This document shows positions 9,556 through 18,631 of a stretch of 64,000 nt of DNA, one piece after another (the stretch's first letter is position 1; every line of letters begins with the position of its first letter). Position numbers and translations under genes: made by a program. The stretch is from Rhodospirillales bacterium. Lineage in GTDB: Bacteria > Pseudomonadota > Alphaproteobacteria > Rhodospirillales > Casp-alpha2. Location of the stretch: assembly GCA_018662225.1 (NCBI GenBank), contig JABJGO010000019.1:17706-81705 (forward strand). Direction: 5' to 3'. Below the pieces are notes generated by a model. It had not been told where the DNA came from and made no database searches. It worked only from the letters and a program-made list of their open reading frames with translations.

Positions 9556-9957
9556 ATGAACGACAAGGTCAACAAAAGCGATGCTGAATGGGCTGGTGAG
9601 CTAAGCCCTGAGCAGTTTGAAGTTTGCCGCAACAAGGGAACGGAACGGCCATTCAGTGGTAAGTACAACAGCTGCGATGAGGCGGGCACCTATGTGTGCT
9701 CATGCTGCGGCCATCCCTTGTTCAAGTCGCACACCAAATTTGATTCAGGCTGTGGCTGGCCCAGTTTCTATAAACCCGTCTCAGAGGATTCCGTGACGGA
9801 GAAATCAGATGTGAGCCTGTTTATGCGTCGCACCGAGGTTCTGTGCGCGCGCTGTGACGCTCATCTGGGGCATGTGTTTGAGGATGGCCCCCAACCTACC
9901 GGGTTACGCTATTGCATGAATTCGGTATCGCTCGATCTGGAACCATCCGAAGATTGA
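9556..9957 (+). CDS. msrB: Peptide-methionine (R)-S-oxide reductase MsrB
   Basis: Repairs oxidised methionine (R epimer) in proteins. 133 residues starting at an ATG preceded by AAGGAG (9544-9549). The zinc site is two CxxC pairs (CSCCGHPLF and [14 protein letters not shown]). The catalytic cysteine is in [11 protein letters not shown] and the substrate face in [10 protein letters not shown]. It has no signal peptide, so it is cytoplasmic. The frame is open upstream into the CoA transferase gene but the Shine-Dalgarno settles the start. Convergent with the cupin gene, whose stop directly abuts. Confidence 0.97.
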   Translation: MNDKVNKSDAEWAGELSPEQFEVCRNKGTERPFSGKYNSCDEAGTYVCSCCGHPLFKSHTKFDSGCGWPSFYKPVSEDSVTEKSDVSLFMRRTEVLCARCDAHLGHVFEDGPQPTGLRYCMNSVSLDLEPSED

Positions 9958-10614
9958 TTACAGGTGCCCCGTCTTAACCAGAATGGTGCAGCCACCCGCG
10001 CTAAACGGCGTGTGGCGGCTACCCGGTGGGTTTCTGAGCCATGTGCCTGTTGGGTACTGGCCGTCTTCATCTTCGAAGGTTCCGTCCAATACCAAAATCT
10101 CCTCACCTTGCGGGTGCATGTGCGGGGTGAACTCACATCCCGCTTGCCACCGCACCAAGGCTACATTCTCTGAGTCATAACTATGCAGCGGCATGACCTC
10201 CAATCCCGGCACCAAGCCGGGATGCCAGTCTGCGGTATGGGTGTCTGCCCGAACCCAGGTTTGATCACCCGATTCCATTTGCCACAACTTCACAAAGATG
10301 GTGCAGCCGTCCTTACTATACGGACGGTGTTTGGATCCGATGGGATTACGGATGTAGGAACCCGGTCCGAAGTCGCCGTGTTCATCTGAAAATACACCGT
10401 CCAACACCAGAAACTCCTCACCGCCTTCGTGCACGTGAGCGGTGAATTGACTGTCGGGTGCATAGCGCACAATGGATGAGGCCCGGCCGCTTTCTTCGTG
10501 TTCACGTTCCAGCATGCGCCGCTCAACACCGGGTAAGCGCGAAGGCACCCAATCCAGTGTATTGGTGTCGATTACCACACGTTCAGCGAAGTCCATATTG
10601 AGGTTGGCGACCAT
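9958..10614 (-). CDS. Tandem double-cupin protein (ChrR cupin-like)
   Basis: 218 residues containing two ChrR-type cupin folds. The first has FTAHVHEGGEEFLVLDGVFSD and SKHRPYSKDGCTIFVKL, the second FTPHMHPQGEEILVLDGTFED and SRHTPFSAGGCTILVKT. Each has the His-x-His...Glu...His metal-binding set, so the protein looks like an internal duplication. ChrR uses such a domain in singlet-oxygen sensing as an anti-sigma factor, but no anti-sigma zinc domain is present here, so this is a stand-alone cupin. The ATG at 10614 sits one base after the stop of the upstream HxlR gene, implying translational coupling. Confidence 0.85.
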   Translation of the reverse strand: MVANLNMDFAERVVIDTNTLDWVPSRLPGVERRMLEREHEESGRASSIVRYAPDSQFTAHVHEGGEEFLVLDGVFSDEHGDFGPGSYIRNPIGSKHRPYSKDGCTIFVKLWQMESGDQTWVRADTHTADWHPGLVPGLEVMPLHSYDSENVALVRWQAGCEFTPHMHPQGEEILVLDGTFEDEDGQYPTGTWLRNPPGSRHTPFSAGGCTILVKTGHL

Positions 10615-10615
10615 G

Positions 10616-11311
10616 TCAGGCGACAGCCTTATCGGCAAAAACACCCAACGAAAACCATTTGGGGAAATAGGCGCAGTCTTTACGACTGCCGTCCAGAACC
10701 AAGTCACCATTCCTAATGGAAGCTTTCAGACTCCGCCGCCCCATCCAGATTTCCACCAGAACTCGCAACGAGGAAGACACCGTTAGATCAATATCGTAAC
10801 CCGGATTGCGCACACACAAGTCAGCTTCATCACTTTCGAAAACAATCCACCAGCGCTGATGTTTCGGTGCGGTTCCACTGAACTGAAATTCAACGATGAA
10901 ACGGCCTGATGTCGGAGCAGCATTGGAAACGACCCGCCGTCGGATATCCCACATCAGTAAAGAAGGGTCGAGATCGCCGTCAGGTATTTCATGGGTCAGC
11001 CACTTTTCTGACCAGTTGCCAAACATCATAATCAGTGGGCGCATCTCTTCGCCGGCCTCAGTCAAGAAATACTCATATCCCCGTCCTGATGGAGTTGGCT
11101 CAGTACGTACAACGCCAGAAAACTCCAGATCTTTCAGCCGTGCCGACAACAGGGAGGGCGACATCTTTGGCACACCCTTTTGCAGGTCGCCAAACCGGTA
11201 ACTGCCACAAAGCAGCTCACGGATAATCAGGGGTACCCACTTAACGGCCAGAATTTCTGACGTCATTGCGATAGGGCAGAATTGACCATAGGCTGTTTCT
11301 CGTTTTGTCAT
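10616..11311 (-). CDS. HxlR-family winged-helix regulator with C-terminal SCP2-like domain
   Basis: 231 residues. The N-terminal 100 are a HxlR-type winged helix (CPIAMTSEILAVKWVPLIIR, then FGDLQKGVPKMSPSLLSARL, then YEYFLTEAGEEM). The remainder resembles the SCP2-like C-terminal domain of many HxlR proteins (WWIVFESDEADLC, then SLRVLVEIWMGRRSLKASI). It is divergent from an acyl-CoA dehydrogenase with 107 bases between starts, so it may control that gene and its own cupin operon. It is coupled to the cupin gene by 1-base spacing. Confidence 0.88.
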   Translation of the reverse strand: MTKRETAYGQFCPIAMTSEILAVKWVPLIIRELLCGSYRFGDLQKGVPKMSPSLLSARLKDLEFSGVVRTEPTPSGRGYEYFLTEAGEEMRPLIMMFGNWSEKWLTHEIPDGDLDPSLLMWDIRRRVVSNAAPTSGRFIVEFQFSGTAPKHQRWWIVFESDEADLCVRNPGYDIDLTVSSSLRVLVEIWMGRRSLKASIRNGDLVLDGSRKDCAYFPKWFSLGVFADKAVA

Positions 11312-11418
11312 GGTAAAATAATAAGAAATCTTCCCATTTTCTTCAACTACAAATTATGTACTATAATTTTTTCAAGCCCGAATCTAAATTTCCTCATCAC
11401 TTAACAAAGGAGGAACAA

Positions 11419-12564
11419 ATGAATACGAACGCTCATACAACACCACTATCAGAGATCATCGATCAAATAGGCCCGGGGTTTGCTGAAAAGGCCCCGCATA
11501 ACGACGCGACGGATACTTTTGTCAGTGAGAACTTTGAGGTGCTGAAACAGCACAAGATGTTCTCAGCTATGATACCCGCGGAACTGGGCGGCGGCGGCGT
11601 CAGTTACTCGGATTTCTGTGATGCTATTCGTCAATTAGGTACTTATTGTGGCCCAACGGCATTGACCCTTTCCATGCATTCGCACCTGACAGCAGCAGCC
11701 ATTTTTAATTACAACAATGGTAAACCGACCGAAGGCTTACTACGTAAGATCGCCGAAAATCAATTGGTACTGATCAGCACCGGAGCCACCGACTGGTTAA
11801 GCTCAAACGGTGAAAGCAAGAAAACGGATGGCGGGTATCTGGTTTCAGGAACCAAGTACTTTTCCAGCGGTTGCCTCGCTGGCGACTTTCTGGTCACCAC
11901 TGCACCGTATGATGATCCGGATGAAGGATCTGTTGTTATGCACTTCCCGGTTTCCCTGAACGGTGATGGGGTCAGTATTGATGAAAACTGGCAAGCTATG
12001 GGGATGCGGTCTACTGGCTCACACGCGGTGATTCTGAAGGATGTGTTCGTTCCGGAAGAAAGTGTCGTCCTGAAACGTCCACGCGGCGTATATCATCCGG
12101 TTTGGAACATTGTTCTGACGCTGGCTCTGCCATTAATCATGTCGGCCTATACAGGCGTGGCGGAAGCTGCCGCTCAAATGGCTCGTCGTGGGGCAGCAAA
12201 AAAACAGGATGATCCTGTTTTACCTTTCTTGATGGGGGAAATGGAAAATGCCCTTACAACGGTTCAGATTGCTCAGCGGTCAATGGTCGATATCGCTGAC
12301 GATTTTAACTTTTCACCCACCAACGAAACAGCCAACGAGATCGTTAAACGAAAGTCTATTGCTGTGAATGCCGTCATCGGGACCACACTAAAGGCACTCG
12401 AATCTTCCGGTGGGCCCGGATACATCCGTACCTTTAATATGGAACGGTTGGTCCGCGATAGCCTTGCTTGCCAATTCCACCCCATGCAGGAAAAACGCCA
12501 GCACTTGTTTACGGGCCGCATGTCATTGGGACTGGACCCGGTGGAGCCCCTGAAGAACGAGTGA
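11419..12564 (+). CDS. Acyl-CoA dehydrogenase-family protein
   Basis: 381 residues starting at an ATG behind a strong AAAGGAGGA Shine-Dalgarno. It has the N-terminal helical domain (GPGFAEKAPHNDATDTFVSE), the middle beta domain (GTKYFSSGCLAGDF, then NWQAMGMRSTGSHAVILKDV) and a C-terminal helical bundle with ESSGGPGYIRTFNMERLVRD. The usual catalytic Glu position is not obvious, so the acyl substrate and even dehydrogenase versus monooxygenase (DszC/HpaB-like) chemistry are open. Divergent from the HxlR regulator and followed by the SpmAB-like gene. Confidence 0.88.
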   Translation: MNTNAHTTPLSEIIDQIGPGFAEKAPHNDATDTFVSENFEVLKQHKMFSAMIPAELGGGGVSYSDFCDAIRQLGTYCGPTALTLSMHSHLTAAAIFNYNNGKPTEGLLRKIAENQLVLISTGATDWLSSNGESKKTDGGYLVSGTKYFSSGCLAGDFLVTTAPYDDPDEGSVVMHFPVSLNGDGVSIDENWQAMGMRSTGSHAVILKDVFVPEESVVLKRPRGVYHPVWNIVLTLALPLIMSAYTGVAEAAAQMARRGAAKKQDDPVLPFLMGEMENALTTVQIAQRSMVDIADDFNFSPTNETANEIVKRKSIAVNAVIGTTLKALESSGGPGYIRTFNMERLVRDSLACQFHPMQEKRQHLFTGRMSLGLDPVEPLKNE

Positions 12565-12634
12565 ATAGTTGGCAGAAGGCAACCTTACGGAGGACAATAG
12601 AGGCGATTCGCATGCTGCGTTAGAAGGAGCCACC

Positions 12635-13924
12635 ATGAACGCCATATTCTTTGCCATTATTACCATCGCTTTTGGTGTTGCCGCCTTCCGGCACATTATG
12701 TGGACGGGGGCACCCGATGCGGCCCCCATGGCGGTGCTGGGTAATGCCATGATTGATTCCGCCACTGGTGCGGTGGAGCTGTCATTGGGCCTGGTCGGCG
12801 TGATGGCGTTATTTTTGGGTCTCATGAAGGTGGCCGAGCAAGGCGGCTTGTTGGTGGTCATCGCCAGATTGGTCAGGCCTTTGATGATTCGCTTGTTCCC
12901 CGAAGTGCCTGCCGATCATCCGGCCATGGGTGCCATGATCATGAATATGTCGGCCAATGCCATGGGGTTGGGCAATGCAGCGACGCCGTTTGGTATTCGC
13001 GCCATGGAGCAACTCAATACCCTGAACCAACAAAAAGGTACGGCCACCAATGCCATGGCGCTGTTTCTAGCCATTAACACGTCGTCTGTGACGTTACTTC
13101 CCACCGGTGTCATTGCCATTCGGGCGGCGTCCGGGTCCATGGACCCGGCGGGTATTGTGCCGACGACCCTGTTCGCCACGATCTGCTCGACCACAGTGGC
13201 GATTATTTCGGCTAAGTTCTGTCAGCGGTTATGGTCACCAGCATCAGCCGGGCCCGGTGATGTGATTGAACAAAAGGACGTACCCACGGATATGCCCGAT
13301 GATGTACCAGCGGTAGAGGGCGGCGCGTACCCCACGTGGGTGTCGTTTGTGGCGCTGGGGTGTCTGGGCGGGTTGGTGCCGCTCACTGTCATATACGGTA
13401 AATCAATCGCGCCCTGGATCATCCCCGGTTTAATGGTCAGTTTGCTGAGCTTTGGCGTGTGGCGTGGTGTGCGGATTTATGAAGCTTTTGTGGAAGGGGC
13501 CAAGGAAGGCTTCAACGTGGCTTTGCGCATCATCCCGTATCTGGTGGCGATACTGGCCGCCGTTGCCATGTTCCGGGCCAGTGGCGCTATGGATATCATT
13601 GTGACGCCGCTTGGCGCGGTTACCGAGCTGTTCGGTTTACCGGCCGACGCGCTGCCCATGGCGTTGCTGCGACCGTTATCGGGATCAGGTGCCTACGGCA
13701 TCATGGCGTCCGTTATTCAAGACCCCAACATTGGTCCGGACAGTTACGTGGGATATCTGGTCACCACATTGCAAGGCTCGACCGAGACCACGTTCTATGT
13801 GTTGGCAGTGTATTTCGGTGCCGTGGGCATCCGGCGCATCCGTTATGCCTTGATTCCGGCGTTGTTAGCGGATTTGGCCGGCGTGATCGGAGCTGTGGTG
13901 GCGTGCTCTTATTTATTCGGATAA
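12635..13924 (+). CDS. Fused SpmA/SpmB-like (nucleoside-recognition/gate domain) membrane protein
   Basis: 429 residues, strongly hydrophobic with about ten membrane segments. Two gate-type modules are joined by a hydrophilic linker near residues 205-230. The first has MGLGNAATPFGIRAMEQL and AMALFLAINTSSVTLLPTG like SpmA; the second has RPLSGSGAYGIM and YLVTTLQGSTETTFYVLAVY like SpmB. In Bacillus these two are separate spore-maturation genes; fused forms are common in non-sporulating proteobacteria, where the role and substrate are unknown. The start is ATG 12635 with AGAAGGAG upstream. The 3' end shows a short tandem duplication (13913-13943). Confidence 0.87.
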   Translation: MNAIFFAIITIAFGVAAFRHIMWTGAPDAAPMAVLGNAMIDSATGAVELSLGLVGVMALFLGLMKVAEQGGLLVVIARLVRPLMIRLFPEVPADHPAMGAMIMNMSANAMGLGNAATPFGIRAMEQLNTLNQQKGTATNAMALFLAINTSSVTLLPTGVIAIRAASGSMDPAGIVPTTLFATICSTTVAIISAKFCQRLWSPASAGPGDVIEQKDVPTDMPDDVPAVEGGAYPTWVSFVALGCLGGLVPLTVIYGKSIAPWIIPGLMVSLLSFGVWRGVRIYEAFVEGAKEGFNVALRIIPYLVAILAAVAMFRASGAMDIIVTPLGAVTELFGLPADALPMALLRPLSGSGAYGIMASVIQDPNIGPDSYVGYLVTTLQGSTETTFYVLAVYFGAVGIRRIRYALIPALLADLAGVIGAVVACSYLFG

Positions 13925-13943
13925 GTGGGCTTATTCGGATAAG
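13913..13943. repeat. 18-bp period tandem duplication at a gene end
   Basis: TTATTCGGATAAG occurs at 13913-13925 and again at 13931-13943. The first copy encodes the last residues and the TAA stop of the SpmAB-like gene; the second is non-coding and ends five bases before the convergent enolase-superfamily gene stop. Confidence 0.8.
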
Positions 13944-13948
13944 CGGCC

Positions 13949-15049
13949 TTACAGCTCGCTGATCTCATAACCGGCCTTGTCGAGCCATGCCGGGTTGATT
14001 TCCACGCCCCAGCCGGGCTCATCCAGCACGGTGGCCTTGCCACCCACGATATCATACGGCGATTTCACGTAGAGGTCCTGTTGCCACGGATAGTAGTCTT
14101 CGCCTTCGATTGAAAACTCCAGATACTTGCCTGCGTTGGGGATTGCTTTCAGCAAATGCATGGTGAACAGGGTTACCAGTGAATGGTTGGCGCAATGGGG
14201 GGTGCAGGGAAGGCCAGCATCTGCGCCCATTTTGGCGACCCGCATGGTGCGGTTGATACCGCCCAGATAACAAACATCGGGTTGGATAATATCCACGGCG
14301 CGCATGTCAATCATGTGCCGCCAGGTGGGAATATCACAATCCTGCTCACCGCCGCTCACATCAATGGAAAGCGCATCAGTGACTTCTTTGGTTTGTTCCA
14401 ACTCCCAATAGGGGCAGGGTTCTTCGAAGTGGCTGATATTATTGTCTTCCAGAATACGGCCAAGCTCGATGGCCTTTTTGGGCGAATAACAACTGTTGCC
14501 GTCCACCATAATGGCAATGTCGTCACCCATGGCCTTGCGCATGGTGGGGACGATTTCTTCTGACCGTCCGGGCCATTCGTCCTGATCACGGCCGACCTCG
14601 GCACCGACCCGGACTTTGAAGGCATCAAAGCCAAACTCATCACGCAATTTAACCAACCGCTCGGCTTCGTCTTTCGGTGTGATGTCACGTTTCATGGACG
14701 AGGCATAGGCCCGAATGGGCCCCGGGGTACCGCCCAGCAATTCGCACACGCTTTTGCCTTCACGCTTGCCGCGCAGGTCCCAGAGTGCCGTATCCAGACC
14801 GGCCATGGCCCGGCGCAGGTATGACCCTGGGAACTTGTGTTCGCGTTCCGGGATAATGTCGATCAGATAATCAATGTCATTGGCATCCTGACCCAAGGCA
14901 TAAATAGCCACCTGTCGGTGCAGCACCTGGGCGGTGATGTCAGAATGATAGGTGGAAACCTGTCCCCAACCTTCACCACCCTCATCATCACGGATGCGCA
15001 CAAACCCCACATATTTATTAGAGAACGTCTCAATGCTTTTAATTTTCAT
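13949..15049 (-). CDS. Mandelate racemase/muconate lactonizing-type enolase-superfamily enzyme
   Basis: 366 residues. Superfamily features in order: capping-domain start [19 protein letters not shown], barrel Lys in FKVRVGAE, first metal ligand in IMVDGNSCY, second Glu in [10 protein letters not shown], third Glu in VSGGEQDC, then [12 protein letters not shown] and the C-terminal catalytic His in [10 protein letters not shown] sugar-acid dehydratase or an epimerase is likely, but the substrate is not assignable. The ATG at 15049 is preceded by AGGAAGG; the frame stays open 45 codons further without similarity. Convergent with the SpmAB-like gene. Confidence 0.9.
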   Translation of the reverse strand: MKIKSIETFSNKYVGFVRIRDDEGGEGWGQVSTYHSDITAQVLHRQVAIYALGQDANDIDYLIDIIPEREHKFPGSYLRRAMAGLDTALWDLRGKREGKSVCELLGGTPGPIRAYASSMKRDITPKDEAERLVKLRDEFGFDAFKVRVGAEVGRDQDEWPGRSEEIVPTMRKAMGDDIAIMVDGNSCYSPKKAIELGRILEDNNISHFEEPCPYWELEQTKEVTDALSIDVSGGEQDCDIPTWRHMIDMRAVDIIQPDVCYLGGINRTMRVAKMGADAGLPCTPHCANHSLVTLFTMHLLKAIPNAGKYLEFSIEGEDYYPWQQDLYVKSPYDIVGGKATVLDEPGWGVEINPAWLDKAGYEISEL

Positions 15050-15195
15050 GGGTGCCTTCCTACAGTCTAGATGATGGCACAAATAGTACTTCAGAGATGT
15101 GACCTGTCCAAGACATGAAAATCGCCCATGGGTGCCCTCGTGTTTACGGGGGGCTGCCAAGTTTTTCGGTTTAGCCGAATCCACCGGCTAAATAT

Positions 15196-16038
15196 TTAGT
15201 CTCCGATAACGGTGCTGGAAAGGTCTGATATAAACAGGGAGAACAGTTCCGATTGAGATGAAATTCCAAGTTTGGCATAGATGTTTTTGCGGTGAATCTT
15301 GACGGTGCCGGTGCTGATCTCAAACTGGCGACCAATTGAATTGGACGAATGTCCGCGCAGGACCATACGGACCACTTCACGTTCCCGAGGGGTCAGAATG
15401 CCTTCGCCAAAATTGTCAAACGCCCGGACAATATTTATGTCTGTGACGGGTGGCTCTGTATGGCTATTTCTTTCTTCGTGATTGGAATGTCCCAGGTTCC
15501 GCCAGTGCCGCGCAGCAGAGGCATGAATGATTGGCTCCATTCGTCGAAGCTTGTTTATATCACGATCGCTGAATGGTGTGCTGGTACCTGCCCGCATGAG
15601 GGATATGACAAGCATCATGTCGTGGGGCAGCGTAATTAAAAATCCAATTTCTTCCGCTAACCCGGTGCGCCTGTAGTACGTGCGGTAGTATTCGGAATGA
15701 TAAAACCGATCGGGGGCAATATCCCTTATACGGTACAAACCGGGCTCTATTCGGTCGGCATAAATTTGATAAAAGGGATCAAGCAGGTACGGGCCTTCCA
15801 GATAGTCCGTAACAAACACAATCCGTTCCTGTGATGTGAAGGTATCAAAAGTGCAAACTGGGCGCTCTAAGCCCCGATAGGCAAAGGATACGGAGTAATC
15901 GAATGGCACTATATGACGCAGCGCCCGGACCAGAACGTCCGGGTAACCAAGGGTGCCCTCTGCTGAGATAATGCGTGCGACCTGATCGTGCCAGTCACGC
16001 GAATCTAACTTCAGAATAGTGGTTTTGGTATCTGTCAT
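15196..16038 (-). CDS. LuxR-family transcriptional regulator
   Basis: 280 residues. The C-terminal HTH is canonical (GILTPREREVVRMVLRGHSS, then ISTGTVKIHRKNIYAKLGI). The N-terminal 200 residues are a GAF-like sensing module (ALRHIVPFDYSVSFAYRG, and DPFYQIYADRIEPGLYRIRD). This is not the acyl-homoserine-lactone-binding domain, as its Trp/Tyr/Asp signature is not recognisable. Divergent from the polyamine ABC operon across about 190 bases with dyad sequences, so control of polyamine uptake is the natural inference. Confidence 0.9.
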   Translation of the reverse strand: MTDTKTTILKLDSRDWHDQVARIISAEGTLGYPDVLVRALRHIVPFDYSVSFAYRGLERPVCTFDTFTSQERIVFVTDYLEGPYLLDPFYQIYADRIEPGLYRIRDIAPDRFYHSEYYRTYYRRTGLAEEIGFLITLPHDMMLVISLMRAGTSTPFSDRDINKLRRMEPIIHASAARHWRNLGHSNHEERNSHTEPPVTDINIVRAFDNFGEGILTPREREVVRMVLRGHSSNSIGRQFEISTGTVKIHRKNIYAKLGISSQSELFSLFISDLSSTVIGD

Positions 16039-16094
16039 AGCTGGCAGTAATATACCTCCATATAGCTAAACTATAACTAAGCCCTGCCAGCAGG

Positions 16095-16116
16095 CATATA
16101 CCCCGGAGGGGATATG
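16095..16116. promoter_or_regulatory. Dyad in the LuxR-pot intergenic region, overlapping a leader-ORF ribosome site
   Basis: CATAT-a-CCCC-gga-GGGG-ATATG forms an almost perfect dyad. The right half also supplies GGAGGGG immediately before an ATG at 16114. A second, looser pair (GCTGGCAG at 16040-16047 and CTGCCAGC at 16084-16091) brackets the region next to the LuxR start. Either could be a binding site for the divergent LuxR protein. Confidence 0.45.
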
Positions 16117-16188
16117 TACAGTCAATGTGCAAATAGCGCATGCTCAGGAAAGGTCAACGAGACGATTGACCGATTACTTAATGGCTAA
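16114..16188 (+). CDS. Candidate 24-residue leader peptide ahead of the polyamine transporter
   Basis: ATG at 16114 lies directly behind GGAGGGG, the best ribosome-binding site in this promoter region, and opens 24 codons to a TAA at 16186-16188. The peptide is MYSQCANSACSG then KVNETIDRLLNG. The stop overlaps an in-frame alternative PotA start (ATG 16181). PotA itself has no good ribosome site, which fits translational coupling or leader-peptide control. The call rests only on signal strength and position; no family is known. Confidence 0.4.
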   Translation: MYSQCANSACSGKVNETIDRLLNG

Positions 16189-16228
16189 ATTGCTTCAGCA
16201 ATTCGCAGGGATGGAAAACGGCGTCACG

Positions 16229-17365
16229 ATGAATACTTCTGCTGCTCAGGGTTCACCTGACATTCAGTTTGACCAGGCGAGCAAACGCTACGGTGATGTG
16301 CTTGCTGTCGACAATATGTCCCTGTCCATCGAACGTGGTGAGTTTTTCAGCTTTCTGGGCCCATCCGGGTGTGGCAAGACCACATCGCTTCGGATGATTG
16401 CTGGTTTTGAGCAACCCAGTGAGGGCGATGTGAGCATTGGTGGTGTTTCCATGCTTGGTGTGCCGCCGCATCAGCGTCCCGTCAACATGGTGTTTCAGCA
16501 CTATGCCCTTTTTCCACACATGAGCGTTGCCGAAAATATCGGGTATGGTCTCCGTCAACGCGCGCCGCGCCCGGCAGCGTCAGATATTGACCGCCAGGTG
16601 GATGAAGCGCTTGAGATGGTGCAGATGACAGGTTACGGACCGCGCCGGGCCTGGGAGTTGTCCGGCGGCCAACAACAACGCGTGGCTCTCGCACGTGCCC
16701 TGATCAATCGTCCTACGGTTCTTTTGCTGGATGAGCCATTGGCGGCCCTCGATCGTAAATTGCGGCGGGATATGCAGATTGAGCTTCAAACCCTACAACG
16801 TGATGTGGGCATTACGTTTGTTTTGGTGACGCACGATCAGGAAGAGGCGCTATCCATGAGCGACCGCATCTGCATCATGCGTGATGGTCAGGTGGTCCAG
16901 TCCGGCAGCCCGCGTGAACTGTATGATCAACCGGCCAGCGTTTACGTTGCCGATTTCGTGGGCAAGTCCAATTTTATTTCAGGCAAGGTCAACACGGTTA
17001 ATGGTGATGCCATAACCGTTGTGAACCAACACGGTCACCCTTTTGCAGGCGTTCCATCAGGTGGTGCAGCTGCGCTGACCGTTGGATCCGACGTCAGTGT
17101 TGCTGTTCGACCCGAAGTGATTGTCCTTGGAGCGCACAATTCCAGCGCGGCCGACATGGACACCGATGTGGCCGTAAATGGCCGTATTAAAAATAGAATT
17201 TTCCTGGGCGAGCATACGGAATATCTGGTTGATGCGGACGGCCTCGGAGATGTCCTCGTGCTTTCGCCCAAGCATGTGGAAAGTACGCGCGGCACGTTTG
17301 AGCCGGGCGGCACCGTTGCTATTGGGTGGAAGAACGATACTGCACTTGTACTAGAGGATAAATAG
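16229..17365 (+). CDS. Spermidine/putrescine-type ABC transporter ATPase (PotA-like)
   Basis: About 378 residues. Walker A GPSGCGKTTS, Q-loop FQHYALFPHMSV, signature [15 protein letters not shown], Walker B VLLLDEPLAALD and switch His VTHDQEEALS are intact. A C-terminal TOBE-type domain (VAVRPEVIVLGA, then NRIFLGEHTEYLV) marks the CUT1/POPT class. With the binding protein and two permeases that follow, it forms a polyamine importer. The start is uncertain: ATGs at 16181, 16211 and 16229 are in frame and none has a good Shine-Dalgarno. 16229 is chosen by family length; 16181 would be coupled to the leader ORF stop. Confidence 0.92.
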   Translation: MNTSAAQGSPDIQFDQASKRYGDVLAVDNMSLSIERGEFFSFLGPSGCGKTTSLRMIAGFEQPSEGDVSIGGVSMLGVPPHQRPVNMVFQHYALFPHMSVAENIGYGLRQRAPRPAASDIDRQVDEALEMVQMTGYGPRRAWELSGGQQQRVALARALINRPTVLLLDEPLAALDRKLRRDMQIELQTLQRDVGITFVLVTHDQEEALSMSDRICIMRDGQVVQSGSPRELYDQPASVYVADFVGKSNFISGKVNTVNGDAITVVNQHGHPFAGVPSGGAAALTVGSDVSVAVRPEVIVLGAHNSSAADMDTDVAVNGRIKNRIFLGEHTEYLVDADGLGDVLVLSPKHVESTRGTFEPGGTVAIGWKNDTALVLEDK

Positions 17366-17442
17366 GGCCGCACAGTCAATCCGTCAAAGACGGCCCAATT
17401 ACGAATTTAACAACGGATAAACTCAACACGGAGGAATATGTA

Positions 17443-18609
17443 ATGAGTAAGGATTATAAAGACAACGCGCCAATCACGGCGAAGAAGTTTATGGAAGAAT
17501 TCCGGCGCTATCAGAAGGGCTCGGTTTCTCGTCGTCACTTCATGGGCGTAACGGGCCTTGGTACCGCCATGGCTGTTATGGGTTCTGCGATGCCTGGTCT
17601 GATGTCATCACCGGCTCACGCGTCAGGTGATTTGGGTGATCGTTTGATCTTCTCAACCTGGCCGAACTACCACAACCCAGCCAACATGGAAAATTTCACC
17701 GGTGACACGGGTGTCAACATTCAGATCAATGCCTTTGGTTCCAACGAAGAAATGTTGGCCAAATTGCAAGCTGGTGCAACCGGCTGGGACGTGTTCGTTC
17801 CAACCAACTACACCATTTCCAATTATGTGGAATTGGACCTCATTCAGGAACTGGATCTATCCCGCCTGCCTAACCACGACCCAAGCAGCCAGAGCCCAAT
17901 GTTTTCCAATCCGGCTACCGTAGACGGTAAGGTTTATGCTGTTCTGAAAAACTGGGGCCATACCGGCATCGCTTATAATTCAGCCAAGCTTTCCAAAGCG
18001 CCGACTTCCTGGAAAGATTTTTTTGATATGACCATGGGTGAAGGTTCAGGCCACACCATCGTACACGATTACCAGCTGACTACTATTGGCGGTGCATTGT
18101 GCGCATTGGGTTATTCGTTCAATTCCGTTGACGCGGGCGAGTTGGCTAAAGCTGAAAAACTGCTGATCGATTCCAAACCACACCTGTTTGCCATTACCTC
18201 TGATTATCAGCCAGGTATGCGCAGTGGCGATGCATGGATGACAATCTGCTGGAATGGCGATGGATTGCAGCTCAACAACGATATCCCTGAGATCAAGTAC
18301 ACACTCGCGACCGATGGTGGCGAAATCTGGTCAGATTTCTACTGCATTCCGAAAGACGCAGAACACGTTGATGCGGCTTATGCCTTCATCAACTATCTGC
18401 TGGATCCTAAGGTTCAGGTTCTTGAGTTTGAATCTCATGGTTATGCAACGGGCGATTCACGCGTTGATGCATTGTTGCCACCTGAGACGGCTGAAAACGA
18501 AATCCTGTTCCCGGCTGCAGAGTTGATGAACGGACTGGAATTCGGTGCTGCTGCAACGCTGACCGATCCGCTTCGTGCTGAAGTGATTGCTCGCTTCAAA
18601 TCGGCTTAA
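17443..18609 (+). CDS. Periplasmic polyamine-binding protein (PotD/PotF-like) with Tat signal
   Basis: 388 residues. An N-terminal cytosolic lead is followed by SRRHFMG and a hydrophobic run ending in AHAS, which is a twin-arginine signal. This is unusual for E. coli PotD/F (Sec) but common in alphaproteobacterial homologues. The mature part has the type 2 fold start (LIFSTWPNYHNPANMENF), then GWDVFVPTNYTIS and YAVLKNWGHTGIAYNS, typical of polyamine-binding proteins. ATG 17443 lies behind a GGAGG element. It captures polyamine and delivers it to the two permeases downstream. Confidence 0.92.
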   Translation: MSKDYKDNAPITAKKFMEEFRRYQKGSVSRRHFMGVTGLGTAMAVMGSAMPGLMSSPAHASGDLGDRLIFSTWPNYHNPANMENFTGDTGVNIQINAFGSNEEMLAKLQAGATGWDVFVPTNYTISNYVELDLIQELDLSRLPNHDPSSQSPMFSNPATVDGKVYAVLKNWGHTGIAYNSAKLSKAPTSWKDFFDMTMGEGSGHTIVHDYQLTTIGGALCALGYSFNSVDAGELAKAEKLLIDSKPHLFAITSDYQPGMRSGDAWMTICWNGDGLQLNNDIPEIKYTLATDGGEIWSDFYCIPKDAEHVDAAYAFINYLLDPKVQVLEFESHGYATGDSRVDALLPPETAENEILFPAAELMNGLEFGAAATLTDPLRAEVIARFKSA

Positions 18610-18631
18610 GACGACTAACTCCCTATGAAGA

